A stretch of 64,000 nt of DNA from G963556115 sp963678205 (GTDB taxonomy: Bacteria; Planctomycetota; SZUA-567): NCBI GenBank assembly GCA_963678205.1, contig OY782760.1:2294001-2358000 (forward strand), in the 5' to 3' direction. The notes below the pieces were generated by a model. The model saw only the letters and a program-made list of their open reading frames with translations. It was not told the DNA's origin and searched no databases. The position numbers were made by a program, and so were the translations under genes. Shown here one piece after another: positions 43,446-52,474 of the stretch (the first letter of the stretch is position 1; each line of letters opens with the position of its first letter).

Positions 43446-43786
43446 AATTTAAACTCCACTAATAAGTATATTTAAGTATTATATTTATAGCCTATAAGCT
43501 GACTAATTCAATATGATTTACAAATAATAATACAAAACATGTAAAGCTTCATAAGAATTAATTTACTCAAAAGCTTAAAATTATACGTGTGCATAATTTT
43601 AATATTCATCTGTGCATATTAACAAGTAGTATTATTTTACCCTTGCTCGTACAAGACTAAATTTTTGATACTTTTAAAGCATACCAGCATTATTATTATT
43701 ATTTTTTACTTGCTCAAGATATGTCTTATTATATATTTGTAATAGAATTATCTGTTATGTGCTAATTTTAAAATGGAGATAAATCA
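43446..43786. other. 341-base divergent intergenic region
   Basis: Lies between the chemoreceptor and XRE-cupin genes. It is A/T-rich with a short ATT microsatellite near 43690. No open frame, RNA gene or convincing sigma-70 pair was found. TTGCTC near 43730 followed by A/T-rich sequence could be a weak plus-strand promoter. Confidence 0.4.
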
Positions 43787-44338
43787 ATGTCTTGTGAAAT
43801 AAGGAAAGAGATCGCATCTCGTGTCCGTGAACTTAGAGAATGTTGCAACATCAGCGTGGCTACCTTGGCTGATTTAATTAACATCTCATCCGATGATTAT
43901 CTTAAAATGGAAGAAGGCAATATAGACTTTCCAGCAAGTGCATTATATGAGATTGCAAATGCACTGAAAGCCGACCTTACTGAAATTCTTACAGGTAGAC
44001 CTGCTCATGTAAATGTTTTTTCTGTGACCAGGAGCGGAACAGGCGTTATTGTTAAACGTAGAGATCAGTATGGTTATGAAAATCTTTCTGCAAATTTCAT
44101 CAATAAAAAATGTGAGCCATTTATTGTTACTGTTCCAGTAAGTTCAGGCGTCCCTGAGCAAAACTCGCATTTTGGACAAGAATTTATCTATATGCTTGAA
44201 GGTGAGATGACCGTTAAAGTGCTTGATAGTGAGGTCCGCCTTGCTGTCGGTGATTCAATTTACCTTGACTCCACCAAGGCACACTCTATGAAAACGATTG
44301 GTGATACACCAGCTAAATTCCTAGACGTAATTCTTTAA
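43787..44338 (+). CDS. XRE-family regulator with cupin sensor domain
   Basis: 183 residues: an N-terminal helix-turn-helix (about 8-65, VRELRECCNISVATLADLIN and MEEGNIDFPASALYEIANAL) and a C-terminal cupin barrel (about 105-183, HFGQEFIYMLEGEMTVKV, VGDSIYLDSTKAHSM). The cupin usually binds a small ligand that controls DNA binding. GGAG 9 bases before the ATG. It is followed 47 bases later by an acyl-CoA synthetase gene. This pairing recurs in anaerobes and suggests that the regulator controls or senses the synthetase's acid substrate or its CoA ester (inference). Confidence 0.9.
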   Translation: MSCEIRKEIASRVRELRECCNISVATLADLINISSDDYLKMEEGNIDFPASALYEIANALKADLTEILTGRPAHVNVFSVTRSGTGVIVKRRDQYGYENLSANFINKKCEPFIVTVPVSSGVPEQNSHFGQEFIYMLEGEMTVKVLDSEVRLAVGDSIYLDSTKAHSMKTIGDTPAKFLDVIL

Positions 44339-44385
44339 TATTTGATTATAACTACTGTGTTAATATAGTTTGGAGAGATTATAAT

Positions 44386-46050
44386 ATGTCCCTATTGAGT
44401 AAGTTTTGTGAAAAGACAGAATTTGAGTCTTATGAGGATTTTGCAGAGAATTTCGCTATAAATTTTCCTGATAATTTTAATTTTGCCTATGATGTTGTTG
44501 ATAATTATGCAGAAACGAATCCAGATAGTATTGCATTAGTCTGGTGTGATGATAACGGTACAGAAAAGATTATCAATTTCCGTGAGATGAAAAGATTAGC
44601 TGATAAAGCTGCAAATTTCTTTGCATCCCATGGTATTAAAAAGGGTGACCATGTGATGCTTCTTGTGAAGGGTTGCTATGATTTCTGGTTCTCTCTTATA
44701 GCACTACATAAGCTAGGTGCTATAGCGGTACCAGGTACTCATATGCTTACCTCACATGATCTGGTGTACAGATTTGACATAACAAAAGCAAAAATGATTG
44801 TATGTGTTAATGCGGATGGGCTACTCAATGAAGTTGATCAAACTAGTCAAGAATATGATGGCGAGTTTGTAAAATGTGTTATTGATTCAGACCGTGAAGG
44901 CTGGTTAAATTTTACTGCCGAGGTAGAAAATAGTTCTGAAGAATTTATACGCCCAACTGGCGATCAGGCAACGTGTAACAGCGACACTCTTCTAGCATAC
45001 TTCTCATCCGGCACAACAGGATACCCCAAGCTCGTAGTACATGATATGCTTTATCCTATTGCGCATATACTGACAGCAAAATACTGGCAAAACGTGATTG
45101 ATGGAGGTCTGCACTATACTGTAGCGGATACCGGTTGGGCAAAATGTGCCTGGGGCAAAATATATGGTCAGTGGATTTGTGGTAGTGCTGTGTTTATGCA
45201 TGATTATAATAAGTTTGATCCTAAGAAGACACTTGAACTTGCTTCAAAATATAATGTAACAACTTTTTGCGCACCTCCTACAATTTATAGATTTCTTATA
45301 CGTGAAGATCTTTCACAGTATGATTTATCAAGTATAAAGTATGCTGTCGTCGCTGGCGAACCTCTTAATCCTGAAGTATATAATAAGTTTTATGAAGCAA
45401 CAGGCCTAAAACTTTACGAAGGATATGGGCAGACAGAACTTATTATTACTGCCGCAACGTTCCCTTGGATGTCACCGAAACCAGGTTCTATGGGGCGCCC
45501 TACTCCACTTTTAAATGTTGAAATAATTGGACATGATGGTAAAAAAGCTGAAGCTGGGCAAGAAGGTGAAATTTGCCTACGTACTCAGCCCAAAATGCCG
45601 ATTGGTATCTTTAAAGGCTATTACAAAGCTGAAAATGAAACAAATAATGTCTGGTATGACGGTGTTTACCATACTGGCGATGTTGCATGGATGGATGAAG
45701 AAGGATATTTATGGTTTGTTGGTAGAACAGATGATGTAATTAAAACATCGGGCTATAGAGTGGGTCCTTTTGAAGTTGAAAGTGCTCTTATGGAGCACCC
45801 CGCTGTGCTCGAATGTGCAATCACAGGCGTGCCAGATAACCTAAGAGGTTCTATTATTAAAGCAACAATAGTACTTTCAAAAACTTATACTGCAAGTGAC
45901 GAGCTGAAAAAAGAACTTCAGGAGCATGTTAAGAATGTTACTGCTCCTTACAAATATCCTAGGGCTCTTGAATTTGTCGATGAATTACCAAAGACGATTA
46001 GTGGTAAGATCAGACGCGTACAAATTCGTGAAGAAGATAATAATAAATAA
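44386..46050 (+). CDS. AMP-forming acyl-CoA synthetase
   Basis: 554 residues of the adenylate-forming family; joins a carboxylic acid to CoA via acyl-AMP. The phosphate loop YFSSGTTGYPK is near residue 207, YEGYGQTE near 345, TGDVAWMDEEGYLWFVGR gives the hinge Asp and Arg region, and the catalytic Lys lies in LPKTISGKIRR near the C-terminus. The overall pattern (VVHDMLYPIAHILTAKYW, WAKCAWGKIYG) is that of medium-chain/acetyl-CoA-like synthetases; chain length cannot be set from sequence. TTGGAGAG 9 bases before the ATG. A terminator follows directly. Confidence 0.92.
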   Translation: MSLLSKFCEKTEFESYEDFAENFAINFPDNFNFAYDVVDNYAETNPDSIALVWCDDNGTEKIINFREMKRLADKAANFFASHGIKKGDHVMLLVKGCYDFWFSLIALHKLGAIAVPGTHMLTSHDLVYRFDITKAKMIVCVNADGLLNEVDQTSQEYDGEFVKCVIDSDREGWLNFTAEVENSSEEFIRPTGDQATCNSDTLLAYFSSGTTGYPKLVVHDMLYPIAHILTAKYWQNVIDGGLHYTVADTGWAKCAWGKIYGQWICGSAVFMHDYNKFDPKKTLELASKYNVTTFCAPPTIYRFLIREDLSQYDLSSIKYAVVAGEPLNPEVYNKFYEATGLKLYEGYGQTELIITAATFPWMSPKPGSMGRPTPLLNVEIIGHDGKKAEAGQEGEICLRTQPKMPIGIFKGYYKAENETNNVWYDGVYHTGDVAWMDEEGYLWFVGRTDDVIKTSGYRVGPFEVESALMEHPAVLECAITGVPDNLRGSIIKATIVLSKTYTASDELKKELQEHVKNVTAPYKYPRALEFVDELPKTISGKIRRVQIREEDNNK

Positions 46051-46078
46051 GTTAAGATAATCGTTCCTAAAAAATTTA

Positions 46079-46121
46079 AATCCTGCATTTTAATGACTTA
46101 TTAGATGCAGGATTATTTTAT
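46079..46121 (+). terminator. terminator after the acyl-CoA synthetase gene
   Basis: A perfect 10-base-pair stem (AATCCTGCAT and complement) with a 16-base loop, followed by a T-rich tail (ATTTTATTCTT). Confidence 0.8.
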
Positions 46122-46149
46122 TCTTAACATAAAATATTCCTAGTAACCG

Positions 46150-46180
46150 TTGACAAAATTTTAAAATCATAGAGAATAAT
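46150..46180 (+). promoter_or_regulatory. candidate promoter of the purine gene run
   Basis: A consensus TTGACA (46150-46155) is followed by AATAAT at 46175-46180 after a long 19-base spacer, about 50 bases before purL. The -35 is perfect; the spacing is suboptimal. No purine riboswitch aptamer was recognised in the leader. Confidence 0.4.
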
Positions 46181-46229
46181 GTAGATTTCATTGTTTTAAT
46201 ATTTTATTAACAAGAGTATAGGGGAAAAA

Positions 46230-49121
46230 ATGCCTACATTCCGTATTGAAATAACATGTTCGGATATTAAGAATGACTCTGAAGGCAGAGAGATTTTACA
46301 TTCTTTCCATGACTATGGATTTAAAGGAGTTAAAAAGGTTTACTCTGTTAGAGTATATACAATATCTGGTAATTTTGAAGCCAAAGACGCTGTAAGAGCT
46401 GGTAGGGAATTTTTGAGTGACGCTGTTGTTGATAAATTTACAATTGACGAGCCAGTATTGTCTCCTAGTTTAGGAGTTGCATCTGAAACAATGCGTAAAA
46501 TTGGCGTAATGGATCCTGCAGAAGAATCAGTTAAAAAAGGCCTTAAAGAAATTGGTATCAATGCAGATTGGGTAAAAAACAGTAAAAAATATATCTTTAT
46601 TGGTGATATAACAGCAGAAGACTTGGAAAATGTAAAATATAGACTTCTTGGTAATGAAGTAATTGAAGAGGTTGAAATTGGGCATAATGTGAAGGTAAAA
46701 GCTCCCGTAAATAGCCATTATATACTAAAAAAACAGAATATGAACCTTGATGGTTTATCAGATGAACAGCTTCTAAAATTATCTACAGACAAACAACTTT
46801 ATATGAGTCTTCCAGAGATGAAAGAAGCACAGAAATATTTTAAAGGACTTGGAAGAGTTCCTACCGATATTGAAATGGAAACAATCGCCCAGACATGGAG
46901 TGAACACTGCGTCCATAAGACCTTTAAAGGAGTTGTTAACTACCAGAATAAAGATACTGGAGAATCTGAGGTTATTGATAATCTTCTTAAAGAAACAGTA
47001 GCAAAGGTAACAAAAGAACTTGATAAAAAATGGTGCTGGTCTGTATTTGTTGACAATTCTGGTGTAATTGAATTTGACGGTGAAATGGGGGCTGCTTTTA
47101 AAGTTGAGACGCATAATCACCCTTCAGCAATCGAGCCTTATGGTGGAGCTGGTACCGGTATTGGCGGTTGTATTCGTGACCCGATGGGTACTGGTCTTGG
47201 TGGTAAGCCTGTTATGAATACAGATGTGTTCTGTTTTGGGCTCCCAGACATGCCTAGAGAAGATGTTCCTAAGGGATCTCTTCACCCTCTTCGTATTATG
47301 AAGGGTGTTGTTGGTGGGGTGCGTGATTACGGTAATAGAATGGGGATTCCAACAACTAATGGTGCTGTCTTCTATGATTACCGTTATACGGGAAACCCTC
47401 TAGTTTTCTGTGGTAATATCGCAATGATCCCTAAGGATAAAGCTGAAAAGCGTTTCCCTACTCCAGGCCAACTTGCTATTGTTATTGGTGGTGGTACAGG
47501 ACGAGACGGAATCCACGGAGCGACTTTTAGTTCTGTTGAACTTGATGAAGAATCTGAGATGGTTTCATCAGGTGCAGTCCAGATTGGAAACCCAATCGAA
47601 GAGAAAAAAGTTTTGGATTTCTTGCTTCGTTCTAGAGATGCTGGACTTTATACTTGTCTTACTGACTGTGGTGCTGGAGGTCTATCTTCTGCTATCGGTG
47701 AAATGGGTGAGACTTGCGGCGTTGAAGTTGATCTTGATAAAGTCCCGCTTAAGTATGAAGGCTTGAATTATACTGAGATTTGGATCAGTGAAGCACAGGA
47801 ACGAATGGTAATATCAACTGATGAGAGCAACTTGCAGGCGCTTTTTGAACTCGCTGAAGAAGAAAATGTCTCTATCACTCCAATTGCTAAGTTCCGCGAT
47901 GATAAAAAACTTATTCTTCGCTATGAAGGTGAAGTTGTCGCAGAAATGGATATGGATTTCCTTCATGATGGCTGTCCGAGAATTACTCGTGAAGCAGTCT
48001 GGCAAACACCAGTTAATGATGTTCCTGAACAGAAACTTAAAGATAGCTATAATTCTGAGCTTTCAAATATCCTCGGTGCATGGAATGTATGCTCAAAAGA
48101 ATGGATAATCAGGCAGTATGATCACGAGGTACAGGGTAATTCTGTAGTCAAGCCGCTTGTAGGGGCAGAACATGATGGTCCTGGAGATGCTGCTGTAATT
48201 GCTCCAATCTTTGGTAGCAAGAAAGCTCTTGTTGTAAGTAATGGACTAAACCCTAAATTCTCAGATATTGACCCATATTGGATGGCAGCGTCTGCAATAG
48301 ATGAAGCAGTACGAAATATTATTGCGACTGGTGGTTCAATTGACCGCTGTGCAATTCTAGATAATTTCTGCTGGGGTAACTGTGACAAGCCAGACAGACT
48401 TGCTGGATTAGTCAGAGCTGCAAAGGCGTGTTACGATTTTGGTACAGTATATGGTCTACCATTTGTTTCAGGAAAAGATTCGCTCAACAATGAGTATGGG
48501 GTTGGTGATGACACTATTTGCATCCCCGGGACACTTTTAATAAGCGCGATGGCTGTGATGGAAAACCTCGATCAGGCAGTAACAATGGATTTAAAAGACG
48601 ACGGAAATGCGATTTATATTGTTGGAAAGACATACAACGAACTAGGAGCCAGCCATTATTATTCACTTGAAAATAAAATTGGTAATAACGTGCCAAAAGT
48701 TCGCCCTGAAGAATCTCTAAAAACATACGCTGCTCTTTCTGAATGCAGTAAGTCTGGGCTTGCTAGAGCTATGCATGACTGTAGCGAAGGTGGGTTTGCT
48801 GTTGCTATTGCTGAGATGGCATTTGCCGGTAACAGAGGAGTGAATATTGATCTTTCAAATATGCCTGTAGCAGATATTGAGGGAGATGACTCCCCTGCTC
48901 AGCTCTTCTCAGAAAGTAACAGCCGCATTATTGTTGAAGTAAAACCTGAAAATGAAGCTAAGTTTAGTGAAATTATGCAGAAAAATGGTGCTGTATTTGC
49001 AAAAATTGGTACGGTAAATATGGGTTCTACTGTAAATATTAAGAACATAGCAGGAAATGAAGTTATTAATGCAGATTATAAAGAGTTGAAGTCTGCATGG
49101 CAGGCTCCTCTTGCACTTTAA
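46230..49121 (+). CDS. purL: phosphoribosylformylglycinamidine synthase, PurS-PurL fusion
   Basis: Makes FGAM in de novo purine synthesis. Of 963 residues, about 1-80 look like a PurS domain (FRIEITCSDIKNDSEGREIL, VKKVYSVRVYTISG), followed by a linker with a second PurS-like strand set (80-165) and the synthetase core. The core has TIAQTWSEHCVHKTFKG near 220, FKVETHNHPSAIEPYGGAGTG near 290, the GGGTGRDGIHGATFSS loop near 422, and a C-terminal AIRS-like half with MHDCSEGGFAVAIAEM. There is no C-terminal glutaminase domain, so PurQ must be a separate protein (not in the window). Separate small PurS proteins are the rule in Bacillus-type systems and full E. coli PurL also carries the glutaminase, so this is an intermediate architecture. 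Confidence 0.9.
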   Translation: MPTFRIEITCSDIKNDSEGREILHSFHDYGFKGVKKVYSVRVYTISGNFEAKDAVRAGREFLSDAVVDKFTIDEPVLSPSLGVASETMRKIGVMDPAEESVKKGLKEIGINADWVKNSKKYIFIGDITAEDLENVKYRLLGNEVIEEVEIGHNVKVKAPVNSHYILKKQNMNLDGLSDEQLLKLSTDKQLYMSLPEMKEAQKYFKGLGRVPTDIEMETIAQTWSEHCVHKTFKGVVNYQNKDTGESEVIDNLLKETVAKVTKELDKKWCWSVFVDNSGVIEFDGEMGAAFKVETHNHPSAIEPYGGAGTGIGGCIRDPMGTGLGGKPVMNTDVFCFGLPDMPREDVPKGSLHPLRIMKGVVGGVRDYGNRMGIPTTNGAVFYDYRYTGNPLVFCGNIAMIPKDKAEKRFPTPGQLAIVIGGGTGRDGIHGATFSSVELDEESEMVSSGAVQIGNPIEEKKVLDFLLRSRDAGLYTCLTDCGAGGLSSAIGEMGETCGVEVDLDKVPLKYEGLNYTEIWISEAQERMVISTDESNLQALFELAEEENVSITPIAKFRDDKKLILRYEGEVVAEMDMDFLHDGCPRITREAVWQTPVNDVPEQKLKDSYNSELSNILGAWNVCSKEWIIRQYDHEVQGNSVVKPLVGAEHDGPGDAAVIAPIFGSKKALVVSNGLNPKFSDIDPYWMAASAIDEAVRNIIATGGSIDRCAILDNFCWGNCDKPDRLAGLVRAAKACYDFGTVYGLPFVSGKDSLNNEYGVGDDTICIPGTLLISAMAVMENLDQAVTMDLKDDGNAIYIVGKTYNELGASHYYSLENKIGNNVPKVRPEESLKTYAALSECSKSGLARAMHDCSEGGFAVAIAEMAFAGNRGVNIDLSNMPVADIEGDDSPAQLFSESNSRIIVEVKPENEAKFSEIMQKNGAVFAKIGTVNMGSTVNIKNIAGNEVINADYKELKSAWQAPLAL

Positions 49122-49145
49122 TATATAAAATATAAAGGATTTATT

Positions 49146-50132
49146 ATGCTAAGTATTACTGTTCCAGTATTTACTCTAGTCGTTACGATAGTTCTCGTTG
49201 TACTATACTTCTCTTTGCCTAGAAATCACCAGCTTAGAAACTTAGCTGGTCTAGGGTCTGGGATCGCTTTAGCAGCAACAATAATCACATTTATAATGAC
49301 AATGATTATCAGTATTCCTGCTGGTCATGTTGGTGTTGCGACACTCTTCGGTTCTGTCCAACAAGAACCATATCCTGCGGGCATACATCTTGCCAATCCT
49401 TTATATGAATGGCGTTTATATGACGTAAGACAGAAGACACATAGCGAAAAAGCTCTTGTTCCGTCACAGGATCAGCTTCTAACAACTTTTGACGTATCTG
49501 TTCAATATAGTATAAATCCAGATAAAACACCGATGATTCTTCAAGAAACTGGTGATGTTGATGATGTAATCAATGTTCACCTAACCCCTAAGTTAAGAAG
49601 TGTGTTACGAGAACAGGGTAAAAGTGTGAAGAATGCAGAAGATTTTTACTTAGAGGATGTGCAGGCAAGGCTACAGAACGCTCTGTCAGCTGCAATGCGA
49701 AATTATTTAGAGCCACGTGGAGTTACTATTAGTGATGTGCTCCTCCGTGATATCCAGCTTCCTACTACCATTCAAAAAGGTGTTGAAGCGAAGAAGCAGA
49801 GAGAACAGGAAGCAGAGAGGCAGAAGGCTGAGTTGCGCCGCTTTGAGACAGAACAGAGGCAAAAGATTTCTCAAGCACAGATTGAGCGCCAGGCAGCAGA
49901 ACAAATAGCGATTCAGAGAAAATTGCTAGCTGATGCAAAAGCCTATGAAATTGAGAAGATTAATACTGCAGTAGCTTCAAATCCAGCGTATATAAAACTT
50001 GAAGCCCTAAAAGCTCTTGAAGCAATTAGCATGAATCCTGCTTCAAAGATATACTTCCTTAATGGTGATAGCCCTTCTCCATTACCGTTAATGCATATTG
50101 GAGACCAAGAGGTTAATTTAAGAAATAAGTAA
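49146..50132 (+). CDS. SPFH/prohibitin-domain membrane protein
   Basis: 328 residues with two N-terminal hydrophobic segments (about 4-25 and 38-60), then the prohibitin/SPFH domain (VPSQDQLLTTFDVSVQYSI, YLEPRGVTISDVLLRDI), a charged coiled coil (about 215-265, KKQREQEAERQKAELRRFE) and a tail ending in INTAVASNPAYIKLEALKAL. Such proteins form large membrane rings or microdomains and often protect or regulate proteases. Its position between two purine genes, 24 bases after purL and 63 before the transformylase, suggests co-transcription without an obvious functional link. Confidence 0.88.
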   Translation: MLSITVPVFTLVVTIVLVVLYFSLPRNHQLRNLAGLGSGIALAATIITFIMTMIISIPAGHVGVATLFGSVQQEPYPAGIHLANPLYEWRLYDVRQKTHSEKALVPSQDQLLTTFDVSVQYSINPDKTPMILQETGDVDDVINVHLTPKLRSVLREQGKSVKNAEDFYLEDVQARLQNALSAAMRNYLEPRGVTISDVLLRDIQLPTTIQKGVEAKKQREQEAERQKAELRRFETEQRQKISQAQIERQAAEQIAIQRKLLADAKAYEIEKINTAVASNPAYIKLEALKALEAISMNPASKIYFLNGDSPSPLPLMHIGDQEVNLRNK

Positions 50133-50195
50133 TTTAATAAATTGAGGTTGATATGTGAGCATATTGACCTCTTGTTTAAAATAGAGAGAGGAAAA

Positions 50196-51479
50196 ATGGC
50201 TGATATTAAGAAAATGTACCGCACGGTAATGGATGATAATTTCCCTGAAGAAATGACTATTTCTTTTGGAGATCAGAAAATGATCTATAAAAAGCGCACT
50301 TGGAAAATTGAAGATAGTGGTGAAATTATTGAAAAAGGACTTCGCTATGGTGAAAACCCTGGGCAACAAGCAGCTCTTTATGAACTAATTAGCGGTAACA
50401 TTTCTCTTGGCGATTGTCAGTTTATTACACCGGGCAAAGGTCTTGTTTCATGTTTGAGCGAGGAAGGTCTTCTCCAATTTGGTAAGCACCCTGGAAAAAC
50501 GAACTTAACAGATATCGATAACGCTTGTAATATTCTTCGCTATCTCAATGCCACTCCTGCTGTAGCAATTATGAAGCACAACAACCCTTGTGGTGTTGCT
50601 TATGGAACCAGTGCTGTAGAAGCATACTCAAGGGCTAATGCTTGTGATAGACTTGCTGCTTTTGGCGGTTGTGCTGCTTTTAATGTTCCAGTAAGTAGAG
50701 ATTCTGCTGAAGCAATGTCCGAGAATTACCTAGAAGTTGTTGTCGCACCAGAATTTGAGGAGGGTGCAGTTGAAATCCTTCAAAAACGTAAAAATCTGCG
50801 TATTGTTCAAATCAAGGATATTGCAAAAATAAGAGAATACAGAACAGAACGCTTTATTGATTTTAAAAGTCTTATTGATGGTGGTATTGTGGTTCAGCAG
50901 TCACCTCTCAATAGAATTATGTCTGCAGAAGATTTTATAGCAGCTGAACACACTGCTAAAGACGGAACTGTAACTAAAATCATGCGTGCTCCAACTCAAC
51001 AGGAAATTGATGATATATTATTTGGCTGGTCCGTAGAACAGGCGGTAACTTCAAATTCTGTTATTTTCGTTAAAAATGGTGCAACTGTAGGTATTGGTAC
51101 TGGAGAGCAGGATCGCGTTGGAGTTGCAGAAATTGCGATATACAAGGCTTACAAGAAACTTGCAGATGATATAGCCTTTAGAAATCATGGATGTTTGTTG
51201 TTTGAAGTTGAGAATCGAATCAAAAATGGAGAGTTAAGCTCTGATCTTGCTGAAGCCATAAAAGATGAGGTAGCAGCAGTAAATGGTGGAATCAAAGGGA
51301 GTGTTGCAGTATCTGATGCTTTTTTCCCAAAGCGTGATGGAATTGATGCGTGCATAAAAGAAGGAATAAGTGCTGTTGTTCAACCTGGTGGTTCACTTGG
51401 GGACAAAGAAATTATTGAAGCTTGTAATGAGTCTGATGTCGCAATGGTGTTTACTGCTCAAAGAGCTTTTAAGCACTAA
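50196..51479 (+). CDS. stand-alone AICAR transformylase domain (PurH C-terminal half)
   Basis: 427 residues corresponding to the AICAR formyltransferase part of PurH: LRYGENPGQQAALYE at the start, the catalytic Lys-His in MKHNNPCGVAYG, LAAFGGCAAFNVPV, and the typical end AVVQPGGSLGDKEIIEACNE with MVFTAQRAFKH. The roughly 200-residue N-terminal MGS-like IMP cyclohydrolase domain of normal PurH (about 520 residues) is missing, and no cyclohydrolase gene is adjacent. IMP closure must be encoded elsewhere. The frame extends 18 codons upstream, but AGAGAGG 5 bases before this ATG sets the start. It is third in the purL-SPFH-transformylase run. Confidence 0.92.
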   Translation: MADIKKMYRTVMDDNFPEEMTISFGDQKMIYKKRTWKIEDSGEIIEKGLRYGENPGQQAALYELISGNISLGDCQFITPGKGLVSCLSEEGLLQFGKHPGKTNLTDIDNACNILRYLNATPAVAIMKHNNPCGVAYGTSAVEAYSRANACDRLAAFGGCAAFNVPVSRDSAEAMSENYLEVVVAPEFEEGAVEILQKRKNLRIVQIKDIAKIREYRTERFIDFKSLIDGGIVVQQSPLNRIMSAEDFIAAEHTAKDGTVTKIMRAPTQQEIDDILFGWSVEQAVTSNSVIFVKNGATVGIGTGEQDRVGVAEIAIYKAYKKLADDIAFRNHGCLLFEVENRIKNGELSSDLAEAIKDEVAAVNGGIKGSVAVSDAFFPKRDGIDACIKEGISAVVQPGGSLGDKEIIEACNESDVAMVFTAQRAFKH

Positions 51480-51525
51480 GTTTTATAAATAATATATTGA
51501 TAAAACATGATTAGGAAACAATATT

Positions 51526-52437
51526 ATGAGTAATAACAAAGAGTTAAATCTTAAAATTTCTGCTGATTCATTTGAAGTAAAAAATCTTGAAATTAAAGAT
51601 GGCAAGCTGGTGCTTGTACTTTCTGCAGAAATTTCCAATACCGAGATTGGAGAATCAACCTTTGATTACAAAGTTGAGAATCATCAAATTTTTGACGATT
51701 TAAATAATGACACTAAGACTACAGCTAATTCCGAAACAGTTGTATTACCTAATGAACGTGAAATAGATCATGTTGATGCAATGAATGAAGAAAATTCTCG
51801 ATATGGTGAACCACTACCAGATGTTGAGTGGCAAGCCATAAATAGCGACGATGATCTTGTTGATGAAATAGAACTTGACGATTTAGAGGAGCCTTTTTTA
51901 CTTGCTGAAGATAAGCAAATACCTAATATTGATATGACCAAGGGCATCTCAAATATCAATGCATTAGAAAGAGAAGATACAGCTGACGTTATTCATAACG
52001 ATATACCTGGTAGTGTTAAAATAAGTGGAAGCAATAGTGGCAATATGTTAATTGCTGACGAAGATGACTCTTTGCCTGATTATCTTAAATCTGCCAAGTT
52101 ATCCCAGAATACACAACAAGAAAATCCTAGCTCTACGCAATCTGTTTTTGATGAAATCAAATCATCAGATGACACTCCAACAGTGTTGTTTGAACGTGAA
52201 AAGGCCCCTAACAAAATCATGCAGCAAGATTTAACGGAATCTACTAAATCAAGTACTGATTCGAGTGCTTCTACGCTGAATGAACAACCTGCAAGTAATA
52301 TTGCAGATAACTCTAAACGTGTTAAGTTTCTATGCCCAAGATGTCATACACCAGGGAGTCAATCAATAGAAAGTATTGGCAATATTATAACATGCAAAAA
52401 TTGTGGACGGGCACTAAAACTAAATATAAAGCGTTAA
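51526..52437 (+). CDS. acidic protein with C-terminal zinc ribbon, function unknown
   Basis: 303 residues. A short N-terminal basic/beta part (KELNLKISADSFEVKNLEI) is followed by about 200 residues of acidic, Ser/Asn-rich low-complexity sequence likely to be disordered. The last 40 residues hold a CPRCH...CKNCG zinc ribbon ending in basic residues. There is no signal peptide and no similarity I can name. The ribbon suggests RNA, DNA or protein contact. AGGAAA 9 bases upstream fits the ATG. The large cNMP-fold gene begins 37 bases downstream, and the two share the acidic/Ser-rich linker style, so they may work together (inference). Confidence 0.7.
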   Translation: MSNNKELNLKISADSFEVKNLEIKDGKLVLVLSAEISNTEIGESTFDYKVENHQIFDDLNNDTKTTANSETVVLPNEREIDHVDAMNEENSRYGEPLPDVEWQAINSDDDLVDEIELDDLEEPFLLAEDKQIPNIDMTKGISNINALEREDTADVIHNDIPGSVKISGSNSGNMLIADEDDSLPDYLKSAKLSQNTQQENPSSTQSVFDEIKSSDDTPTVLFEREKAPNKIMQQDLTESTKSSTDSSASTLNEQPASNIADNSKRVKFLCPRCHTPGSQSIESIGNIITCKNCGRALKLNIKR

Positions 52438-52474
52438 CGCTCGATTTTTAACATTACCTGAATTGAAAAATCTT

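Noticed and set aside
43688..43708. ATT trinucleotide run
   Set aside because: Only a few units in very A/T-rich intergenic DNA; not a meaningful repeat.
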